A stretch of 64,000 bases of DNA, from the NCBI GenBank assembly GCA_031772625.1, contig CM062804.1:277654598-277718597 (forward strand), given 5' to 3'. This document shows positions 56,093 through 64,000 of the stretch, piece after piece. This stretch comes from Pinus tabuliformis. Taxonomy: Eukaryota; Streptophyta; Pinopsida; Pinales; Pinaceae. The notes beneath the pieces were generated by a model. It was not told the origin of the DNA, did not search any database, and was given only the letters and a program-made list of their open reading frames with translations. Made by a program: the position numbers and the translations under genes. Numbering within the stretch: the first letter of the stretch is position 1; each line of letters starts with the position of its first letter.

Positions 56093-56181
56093 GTAAGCAT
56101 TCATAACTTTAGCTTTTAAAATTGTATAGTCATCAACTATGAAAACATATTTCTTAATGGCTTTTTTTTTATGTTGTGTAG

Positions 56182-57400
56182 ATTCAATTGTCAAAGAACT
56201 TCAGGAGCATTGCAAACAACAAACAAATGAAAGGAAAAAGTTGTACAAGCATCAAAAGAAGTGTTATGATAATCCGAATATATATTTGGGTTTGATAATT
56301 GATGGTATGGACCAGAAGAAAACATTTTTACCACATTTTGTTCACACACCCAAAAATTTACAGGAGGAAAATTTTATTCAGTATCACTTGGTCAGTTATG
56401 TGGTCTTCGGAAAATGTTGCCAAGGGTGTACTTCATAGCTCCAAATATTCATAATGATGCAAATCTGATCATAACCATAATTCATGATGTGCTTTCTTAT
56501 TGGTCTGGTAATCTTCCTGAAGTTTTGTATCTACAATTAGACAACACTTGTCGTGAAAACAAAAGTCAGGTTGTTTTTGGATACCTAAACATGCTTGTTG
56601 AATTGATAATTTTTCAGAATGTAAAGGTTAGTTTCCTTCTTGTTGGGCACACTCATGACCATACTGATCAGATGTTCAGTCGTTTTTCAGTCACATTGAG
56701 GAGGAAGGAAGTTGGGAACTTTCCATCATTAATTGAATGTATTAGGAAATCATACATGCCAGAGCCTACTTTTGATGTGTTGGAAAAAAAATTTGACATG
56801 CGAAGGTTTATTCTGGGATCATATGGTGAGGGGAAATGTATTCAACAACTTAATGACATTAGCTTCCAACATCAATTTCGTATCAAAAAAATTGATGGGA
56901 AAACACTAATATGGGGCAAGAAGTATTCAACTACTGTAGAATGGGCACCGTCATCAGGTTTGCAATTTTTGAAGTTCATTCCAGATCATCCAATATTTGC
57001 ATCAAAAATATTGTTATTACAATCAGTTGGTTAAGTTCATAATGCACGTAGACAACATAGAGATATAAATTATTCTGATTGCATAGAAGAAATTAAAAAA
57101 TGTATTAGATATACATATGTGTACTTTGACATTGCTGATTCAGTTTGGTGGGAGTCATTTTTCAATAATCAAAGTGATATCATTTCAACAAGAACAAATG
57201 AAGATATACCTTTGAAAAATCCATTTATTTGGCCACAAAATGTGTCGAATGAACATGAGGAAATAAACATTGTTGAACAACAACAATCTCAAGGTATTAT
57301 TAATTCTTCACAGGCAGAGGAAAGAGAGATGTATATTGCTTCTAGAAGATCTTGTGCACAGCGTGAAGCCATGGAAGACCTTTACAAGGGTTCAGTATAG
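56182..57400 (+). pseudogene. Transposase-like gene, catalytic-like core
   Basis: Candidate acidic triad: YLGLIIDGMDQKKTFLPHF (aspartate codon 56301), VLYLQLDNTCRENKSQVVFG (aspartate codon 56540), and FLLVGHTHDHTDQMFSRFS (aspartate codons 56657 and 56666). The order strand-D, strand-D-N, G-H-T-H-x-x-x-D recalls RNase-H-fold transposases. A base missing in an A-run near 56410 shifts the frame. A stop at 57032 and one at 57398 stand where CAA and CAG would keep the frame. Confidence 0.7.
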
Positions 57401-57961
57401 GATATTAAGGAGGGTTGCATGATCACAGTGCTAGAAGATGGAGATCCCAATGGCTGTCCATTCTGGGTTGCTAAAGTTATAAAGGTCTTTACAGAAAATG
57501 AGGATGTTACAAGTGTTGAAGTACATTGGTATGCCACAAATACACACCCATTCAATGGTGTGTATAAGCCAGAGATGGTAGTTGACAAAAAAAATGTCGG
57601 AAAGAGAAAAAGAAAGGGTATGAATATAAATCGTCACCGCACAGACATATTAAAATTGGAGGATGTTGACATACTTGTTTATGACTTCAATTTAAAAAAG
57701 AGAGGACCTCTTCGCTTCAAGACGATAGAGATTCTGAAAAGCTTGTTACTAGAAGGTACAATTTTGAGATGGGAGTATGATGAAACCAATTGTAAATCTA
57801 GAATAATTTTGAAACTTGAAATGGTGGGCATGCATGTGGACTTAGATGGGGCACTACTTGATGAAAGAGAAGAATATGGAACATCTTTGTCAGCATCCAG
57901 TCATTCATCTGAAGGTGTGAATTCTGATGGTGTGCAAGAAAATGTAAGTGATTTTGAATAA
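57401..57961 (+). pseudogene. Transposase-like gene, C-terminal module
   Basis: CPFWVAKVIKVFTENEDVTS followed by VEVHWYATNTHPFNGVYKPE resembles small beta-barrel reader modules (Tudor, BAH or chromo-like: F-W-x-A-K-V, then V-x-W-Y). KRKRKGMNINRHRTDI is a nuclear-localisation-like stretch. The tail is serine- and acid-rich (LSASSHSSEGVNSDG). Confidence 0.6.
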
Positions 57962-58628
57962 TTGTTTAAGATAGTTTATATAACTAATGTATGCATCATA
58001 TCTTGAAATAAAATTTTTCATTTCCATATGGCGTTAAATGAGAAGTGATGAGGCATTTTTATGTTGTTGGATTATATGTCTTAATTATGATAATTTTTAT
58101 TGTTTAAAATATCTACATTGCAACATTAAATTAGAGATATAATGTATGTTTCATTTAATATACAGATAATGACTTTTGAATTCATTTAGTGATGTAATTT
58201 GTTCATAATGTCATGGTTTTTTAATTTTATGATTTAAAAGATTTCAATTTCTTTTGTATCTAGCATGTTATGGTTGAGAACATGTTGAATTTATATTTAG
58301 GAAAGAAAAATGTTATTCTACCAAAAAAATTAGTGTGTTTTTTCCTCATAAAAAACTTTGTTTGGCACATAAAAATTTAGTTTTACTAGCATTTTTTAAA
58401 AATTTCTAAGGTTGACCTTAAAAAAAATCATCGTTCCAGTATCGTCACTTTTTCATTTTCAAGCTGTATTTTGCACGAAAATTTCATTTTCACTGCCATT
58501 TTTAAAACATGTTCAAAATTCACCCTAAAAAAAGAAAACCATCGTTCCAGTATACACACTTTTTGTTTTTAGCACTACTTTTGATGTTTCTCGGGGTTTT
58601 TTGGCCAGAGTTCCCATTTTGAGTTTAT
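57962..58628. repeat. Right subterminal region with direct repeat
   Basis: Non-coding. ATCGTTCCAGTAT followed by CACTTTTT occurs at about 58430 and again at about 58541, in a diverged ~112-bp tandem block. The rest is AT-rich. Confidence 0.8.
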
Positions 58629-58655
58629 AGTTCCTATTTCAAAGTTTACATTGTT
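58629..58655 (-). repeat. Right terminal inverted repeat
   Basis: Reverse complement of the left end with one mismatch in 27. A related AGTTCCCATTTTGAGTTT lies just inside at 58610-58628, so AGTTCC(C/T)ATTT is doubled at this end, perhaps a binding site for transposase. Confidence 0.95.
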
Positions 58656-58659
58656 TAGT

Positions 58660-59700
58660 CGAAAAGAAGAAACAAAAAGGTGAAATTGGGATATGCGTAG
58701 ATCTGAGAAAGTTGAATGATTCATGCATGCATGATCTGTTTCTAACACCATTTAAAGATGAAGTATTAGAGAATGTTAGCGGACAGGAGGCTTATTCATT
58801 TACTGATGGGTTCTCAGGATACCATCAAATAAAGATCACTCTAGAGGATCGAAGCAAGACAACCTTCATGCAGAGTGGGGTTGCTTTCAGTATACAGTAA
58901 TGCCATTTGGGTTAAAGAACGCACTTGCAATATTCTCCCGGGTAGTCATCACGACGTTCAAACAATTTATTCCTAAATTTTTGGAAGTTTATTTTGACGA
59001 TTGGACTATGTTTGGGTTGGTGAAGTGCAATGTCTCAAGTCTGCGCCTTCTGCTGGATACATGTTAAAGGTATGAGATCACGCTGAATTTGAAGAAGTGT
59101 ATATTATGTGTTCCCATTGGGATTTTCCTCGGCCATGTCATATGTAAGCAGGGATTGATGGTGGACCCTGCAAAGATCATTGTGATTGTGAATATGGAAG
59201 CTCCTAAGAATGTAAAATAGTTGCGCGTGACATTGGGGCACACTAGGTATTATAGCAAGTTTACCAAGGCGTATACTCAGATAACTGTGCTGATGGAAAA
59301 ATTATTGAAGAAAGATGTGATGTTTTGTTGGGATGAAGAATGTCAAGGCAGTCTAGATGTATTGAAGGAAATTATGGTGAATGCGTCTATTTTGGTGTTT
59401 CCAAATTGGAAGAAAGAATTCTGTGTGAATGTTGATGCCTCCTGCATTGCACTCGGTGCAGTATTAATACAGGAAGGAGAGGGAGAAGTTGATCATCCGA
59501 TAGCCTTCGCAAGTAGAAAGTTATCAAAGGTTGAGAAGAATTATTCCACTACAGAGAGCGAAGGGCTGGAAATAGTCTATGCGCTGCAAAAGTTTCAGTA
59601 TTATTTGTTGGGCACACATTTTAAAATGTATACAGATCACTACGCGTTGAAGTACCTAGTCAATAAGACTATGTTTTGAGGGAAAATCTGCTGATGGTTA
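58660..59700 (+). pseudogene. H reverse transcriptase core and RNase H
   Basis: The frame that ends at 45034 resumes at 58660 with KKKQKGEIGICVDLRKLN, then EAYSFTDGFSGYHQIKI and the catalytic box EVYFDDWTMF (about 58985-59015), MPFGLKNA upstream. 59221-59679 is RNase H: NVDASCIALGAVLIQ carries the first aspartate, followed by ASRKLSKVEKNYSTTESEGL and KMYTDHYALKYL. Frameshift near 58895 and stops near 59066 and 59218 break it. Confidence 0.88.
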
Positions 59701-60580
59701 CTGTTGTTTCAAAAATATGACTTTGAAGTAATTGTAAAGCCTGGAAGGCTGAATGCAGGACAAGACCACCTGTCAAGGATTGAAACAGGTGAAGAACCAA
59801 TTAGTTTGGAGGAAGGATTGTCAGATCTGTAGCTCTTGGATGTGTGTGTCGTGGACAACCATTTTGCTGATATCATTCGGTTTTTAACCATGGGTACAAC
59901 TCTATAAGGGTATTCCACTCAGAAGAAGAAGGAATTAGTGGTCTGCTCTGTGGATTTTTCAGTGATTTTGGGTCACTTGTATAATATGGGAAGAAATGAA
60001 ATAATGCAAAGGTATGTTCCAGACTTTGAGCACGCTATTATCCTCACCAAAGCACATGGAGGAGTGGCGGGAGGAAACTATGCAAGAAAAGAAACTTCGT
60101 AGAAGATTTTGTGCATAGGGTTATGGTGGCCGACGTTACATAAGGATTCCAAGGCATACTACAAGGCATGCGATGCTTGCTAAAGGATGGGGAAGCCTTC
60201 GCGAATAGATGAATTACCGTTAAATCCTCAGATTTCATTGCAGGTATTTTATAAGTGGGCTATTGATTTCATAGGCCCAATCCAACCATCAGGAAAGAAC
60301 ATAGGCACATGGTATATTATTATTGCAACAAAGTATTTAACCATATGGGCGGAAGTGCAACCAATGAAGGATTGTACAACTACCACCACTGTGAAATTTT
60401 TGTTTGAATATGTCTTAACATGGTTTGGATGCCCTAAGGTGTTGATGAGTGATATGGGTACACATTTCTTGAATCAAATGATCAGTGAGATGCTTGAATA
60501 ATTTCAGGTGTATCATCAAAAGAGCACGTCGTATCACCCGCAAGTGAATGGAATGGTGGAAGTATTTAACAAAATCTTGG
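59700..60580 (+). pseudogene. H integrase, C-terminus missing
   Basis: A tether (DHLSRIETGEEP) leads into the zinc-binding HH-CC region (AHGGVAGGNYARKE...ACDAC) and the core: YKWAIDFIGPIQP (D1), VLMSDMGTHFLN (D2) and STSYHPQVNGMVEVFNKIL with the catalytic glutamate. Directly after FNKILE the sequence no longer resembles integrase; the C-terminal domain is absent. Stops at about 59830, 59905 and 60181 show decay. Confidence 0.85.
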
Positions 60581-62401
60581 AGGCAGAGGAACTTCGTGAT
60601 GGAGTTGAGGAGTCAGATGCAGAGGAGGGTGAGCCTATCACAAGGCTCCCAACATATATCCCTTTGAGGAAAGGGAAAGAAAAGGTGCCCAAGGACCCAG
60701 ATTTAGGTAAATTTATGGTCTCTACACCACTATTACCAGAAGAGGTTGTTTTTGAAGGCGCACTATTAGTGCACATCCCAGTGTTGAATATGGAGGATTG
60801 GGATCTCGCTGACCATGAGAAATTTTCTCACCTAGATACCAATAAGTACATGATGAAGATCTACTTTGAAGAAACAAGAGTTACACAGTTGGAACCCATG
60901 AAATGGGTCAAAGGCATCGAGCAGGCCAGATTACTCCATATTCTTTGCATACCACACTTCCATCGGTCGATTATCAAAACTGTGTGTGTGCGTCAACTAC
61001 TCACGCTGGTGTACGATGGGTGCCTATGGCTCAGTGAACCCATCCCTAAAACCGATATGCTCATCCATAGGATTACGAAGCTGCCATATAAAGGGGCTGA
61101 CCCAACTGAGGAATTTGTAGGAAACAATAAAGAAAAGGATCTGGCAGATAAGATGAAAACTAAATTTTGGTTGATCAAGAAGTCACGTGGATATTCTATC
61201 TGCTCCATTCAAGACCAAGCGGTGCAGTTCACTAGCCAAATTCAAGCTGGGAAGATAATGAGGAAATGTCATGCATACAAAGTTCCGACACCAGTATTAT
61301 CATTCGATGCACAGTGCGTGAAGGGGGTGCAATACAACTAGGCGCAGTACTTATGTAAATAATTCCTAGAAAACTACCGTGAAGCACATGAGGACAACAA
61401 GGCATTTCACTATGCCTGGCTCATGTTGCTAATTTTATTAGTTGCATGGAGACTGCCAGAGAATAGTAAGTTTCCTTTGTAGGAATAAGGCTTACCAGAG
61501 ACAGCAAAGTTCGCTTCGTTGTGGGCGATGAAGGATTTAGAGAGGATCATGGAATCAAAGGTCTTTTAGATCTTGGTTGAAATGGACCTCCACACAGTAG
61601 TCAGTCAGTGGCCAAGGTTGTCTCCAACCTTTTTCAAGAAGTCGAGGGCATTCGCGGAGTTTAAGTTTGACTCCCATAATGTCTCTATTTGCGCGAGGCA
61701 TGACCCCAAGAAGATCTGGCACAGGTTGCCTTACCTAGTCTCAGAGATAGACGTGTAGGAAATTGTGTGGAGTTGGCTAGTGGAGTGGTGACAACCCATA
61801 AAAGTTGGTACATAGAAATGAAAATAAGAAACACAGGCAGAAGCAAAGGTATTGGCCGAGAAAAGGAAGAAATAAGTTGCTGCTAAGGCAAATGCTGAAA
61901 AAGAACGTGCTGTGAAAGAGTGCGCTGGCTAGAAAGACACAATGGAAGTCAAAGGAATCAGCTTCCCAGCATATTGATGAGCAAGAGAAGTCAGAGTAGG
62001 AAGGAGGCGGGGGTGAGGAGCATATCACTCCCTTCAAATTGAATAAGAAGAGTAAGGAGACAAGTGTCCGGCCAAGGAAGAAGCACAAATCAGACAAGAA
62101 AGCACACATTGACCCAATGGCCCTCACAGAAGGGGACCTCGATGAAATTGGGGATAAAGTGAGGGACACCACAATGGAGTTGTGGCAACATTTTGAACAA
62201 CAATACCTCCAGATGCTGGGGATGTCTAGAAGAATCTGCACGAGTGTATGGAAAGTGAGCAGGGTGGAAGCGAGCCTAGCACAAGGGAATGAGAGTGTAT
62301 TAGAAACAGAAAGGGCTCTGGACCTTGTTATAGACATTTTTTGGCACTACAACCGCAAGCATGAAATGTCCATAAACCAAGGGCTCCTAAGTCCCTAAAA
62401 G
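60581..62401 (+). pseudogene. Unknown open frame fused to truncated integrase
   Basis: 60508-61341 runs without a stop from the integrase end into an unrelated, charged protein (EELRDGVEESDAEEGEPITR, LPEEVVFEGALLVHIPVLNM, TDMLIHRITKLPYKGADPTE). It continues in broken frames: AFHYAWLMLLILLVAWRLPE (possibly hydrophobic), LHTVVSQWPRLSPTFFKKSR, then a lysine-rich tail (62039-62398). I do not recognise it. It could be an extra open frame of a related gypsy element joined by recombination, or the 3' frame of H itself. Confidence 0.55.
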
Positions 62402-63363
62402 TGTTGTTCTAACCCCTAAAGGAACAAGGTTAACTGATTACAGCTTCTCCCAGAAGTTCTCCATGAAAAATTGCTCAGAACTAGTCAAAATAGGATCATT
62501 TCAGTTGCTCCATAGGCAAAGTATGTTGCATCTCACCTAAATACACTGTGTGGGTGCGTTGATTTTCAAAAATCCCTTCTATGGGGTGCGATGGGAGAGA
62601 AGTGACAAATGGCAGTGTCATTCCGCGAGGTGGAGAGGCATGGAATCTTCTAGAAACTTCTCCTGTGACACTTGCCTTTCTGAATTCGACCAAGGATGAG
62701 TAAGAGATCATCAATCTCCAAGTGCAAGCAAGAACTATCAGAGGGAAGACACTAATCAAATCACAAGCTGACTCATCTCCCTTACAGATATCTATATATG
62801 GATCCCTCATCCCAGAGATGCAGAGGCTAGAATTTTGCATATTGTAAGGAATTGCTGTTGGTTTCTTGAGACAACATGAGATTGTTGGGTGATCTAAGCT
62901 TTGTATGAGGTGAAGAGGGGCTTCCTTGCTGAGAGGATGATGCTGGGTCAGAACAACTGGTTGTAACTCCCTTGGCTCTTTCTTGTTTATCAATAAAAGC
63001 TATTCAAGTTTTCCTCCATACTCTTGTGTCATTTATGTTCTCTGCATTTGTATGGTCAATTTACATCTGATCCTAGATTGTTTATGATTATAGATCCATG
63101 TTCTTGTATAGTGCTATGCTACTGTGATCTTACAGGTACTCTGTGAAGCTGGGCATGCAAGGGAACAAGTAGCGAAAGACTATCAAGAGAGAGAGGAATC
63201 GAACTAGGAGATTAGTGCAAGACAGAGGTTGGTCTTCTTTGTTCTTCTCTCATCTATATTTCATAAAGGAAAAATGAAAGTAGCTTTACTTTGTTTGTTT
63301 CTAAGGTAGCTATCACACCTTAGTGAGATAAGCAGTTCTGTGTAGACACTTTTCCCTGTAACA
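62402..63363 (+). repeat. Probable 5' LTR of a further gypsy element
   Basis: The right edge CCTGTAACA is followed by a primer-binding site. The left edge was set at TGTTGTTCTAACC by the terminal rule only. Inside are TATCTATATATGG (about 62790) and CAATAAAAGC (about 62990), suitable TATA and polyadenylation signals about 200 bases apart. It does not match the H LTR. Confidence 0.6.
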
Positions 63364-63366
63364 AAA

Positions 63367-63385
63367 TGGCGACTCCGCTGGGGAC
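63367..63385 (+). promoter_or_regulatory. Primer-binding site (Tat/Ogre type)
   Basis: TGGCGACTCCGCTGGGGAC is the kind of primer site known from plant Tat/Ogre gypsy elements, matched to a tRNA-Arg end. It lies three bases after the LTR. Confidence 0.82.
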
Positions 63386-64000
63386 AAATTAGTTTGTTTG
63401 TTTATCTTCCTTGTTGTCTATTTTATAAACTTACAGATGGAGCCTAAAGTCAAGCCAGGTAGGTTTCGAACTGCATTTTCTATGCAAATGCAAAGTAGAT
63501 AAATGCCGCTTCAGTCAATCTCCGGGATTTGTTTATAAATTAAACAACTGATTTACAAACTCTCTGATTGCCCCTTGTGGTAGCTCTTAGATCCTCCTTA
63601 GGTCTACCCCTGATTGTTGCATTACTGATTACCATTTGCTTGGCCAAAACCCATGAACTGAACTGCAAACTGTGACCCGGAACCCAAGCAAAGTCTCGTC
63701 TCTAGCCCAGTGCAGGTACTGTTCTATGAATCTGAAATTCAGCGCACTTCCCGAGTGTAGTAGGTGCACTGCATTTCAAATTCCGTGTGTTACAGGTGCG
63801 CTGATCAGACTAGGCATTGTTCAGTTTTGGTTTCTGTGATTCATTCTTTCCAGTTCTATTCATGAATTTTGCTACCTGGGATTAGTATATCTCTGTTTGA
63901 AACCCATTTTCCTTGGTGTTATTCCACCTCCTTTGTACAAAAGAACTGTAAATGTTTTTGTGTATTTGTTGAGTCATTTTCAGTTCTCCTTTGCAAAAAG
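63386..64000 (+). other. Leader of the last gypsy element
   Basis: Non-coding in the window. ACAGATGGAGCCTAAAGTC near 63431 may be a start (MEPKVKPG), followed by CAGGTAGGTTT, a possible splice donor. It continues beyond the window. Confidence 0.45.

Larger units (their letters stand above)
54158..57961 (+). pseudogene. Transposase-like gene, two exons (DUF7869-like core)
   Basis: Start ATG 54158 (MDCLDSEVSIYTAPTSSSRN), stop at 57959-57961. The intron is 56093-56181: donor AG|GTAAGC, acceptor TGTGTAG|AT, and the phase fits. Order: serine-rich N-terminus, 29-residue acidic repeats (54240-55290), a linker, a C-x2-C-bearing domain (to 56060), the catalytic-like core (56182-57030) and a basic C-terminal module (57419-57961). 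The core resembles proteins known only as DUF7869. Stops at 54536, 54614, 56059, 57032 and 57398, and frameshifts near 55100 and 56410, inactivate it. Confidence 0.8.
45035..58655. mobile_element. 13.6-kb DNA transposon with divergent DNA-methyltransferase and transposase-like genes
   Basis: Both ends carry AACAATGTAAACTTTGAAAT as inverted repeats, extending to 27 bp with one mismatch. TAGT flanks both sides (45031-45034, 58656-58659), a 4-bp target duplication. Removing the element and one TAGT joins H's reverse transcriptase codons in one frame, which proves the boundaries. Inside, a minus-strand methyltransferase gene (45875-49454) and a plus-strand transposase-like gene (54158-57961, with a truncated 5' duplicate at 52334) diverge from a GC-rich palindrome array. 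The ends and gene content match no superfamily that I can name with certainty. Confidence 0.93.
17230..62401 (+). mobile_element. H: Ty3/gypsy retrotransposon, the scaffold for the nested insertions
   Basis: Plus-strand pieces at 17230-21528, 44239-45034 and 58660-60580 read as one gypsy element: LTR, primer site, 5' open frame, gag, protease, a linker with a second gag-like domain, reverse transcriptase, RNase H and integrase. X1 (21529-44238) splits the linker and the DNA transposon (45035-58655) splits the reverse transcriptase. The protein sense resumes in frame across both gaps. The 3' end is uncertain: integrase breaks off at about 60580 and a matching 3' LTR was not found in the window. 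Many stops are present. Confidence 0.85.

Noticed and set aside
62402..63363. This LTR as the 3' LTR of H
   Set aside because: It does not match the H 5' LTR and is followed by a primer-binding site, as a 5' LTR would be.
1..64000. tRNA, rRNA or organelle DNA
   Set aside because: No cloverleaf or rRNA motif was noticed; tRNA-like matches are only the 12-19-base primer sites. A tRNA scan would be decisive.

Overview
The window is nuclear DNA of a seed plant with a large, repeat-dominated genome. The nested long-terminal-repeat (LTR) retrotransposons, degenerate TTTAGGG-type tracts and the retroelement families recall conifers; that is inference. I find no intact host gene. Essentially everything recognisable is mobile-element DNA, nearly all of it with broken reading frames.

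Layout. 1-3435 is the 5' half of a minus-strand Ty1/copia element (here C0). It sits in the 3' LTR of a minus-strand Ty3/gypsy element (G1, 3436-8802). 8803-15822 is AT-rich DNA without a convincing gene; it holds three copies of a ~270-bp repeat next to telomere-like tracts. 15823-17229 is a copia remnant (C3). A plus-strand gypsy element (H) starts with its 5' LTR at 17230 and supplies the scaffold up to at least ~60580, and possibly 62401. H is split twice. The first insertion, at 21529-44238, is a plus-strand chromodomain gypsy element (X1). X1 contains a minus-strand copia element (C2, 21857-28656) in its 5' LTR and a plus-strand copia element (C1, 28744-38711) in its leader. C1 contains a minus-strand relative of X1 (X2, 30752-36655). 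The second insertion, at 45035-58655, is a 13.6-kb DNA transposon. An LTR with a primer-binding site (62402-63363 and beyond) starts one more element at the right edge.

The DNA transposon is the most interesting object. It has ~27-bp terminal inverted repeats, a 4-bp TAGT target duplication, and an insertion point inside H's reverse transcriptase codons; removing the element plus one TAGT brings the two H halves back into one frame. It carries two divergent genes. On the minus strand is a spliced gene with a ParB-like region followed by a beta-class amino-DNA-methyltransferase (motif order IV, X, I, II). On the plus strand is a spliced transposase-like gene with an acidic 29-residue tandem repeat, a core resembling DUF7869 proteins with candidate D-D-D/E residues, and a basic C-terminal module. 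Between the genes lies a 2-kb GC-rich array of alternating palindromes, and the 5' end of the transposase gene is tandemly duplicated. Both genes carry premature stops, most of them explicable as C-to-T changes, so this copy is dead.

All boundaries, splice sites and family calls were made by eye from the sequence. No database search was possible.
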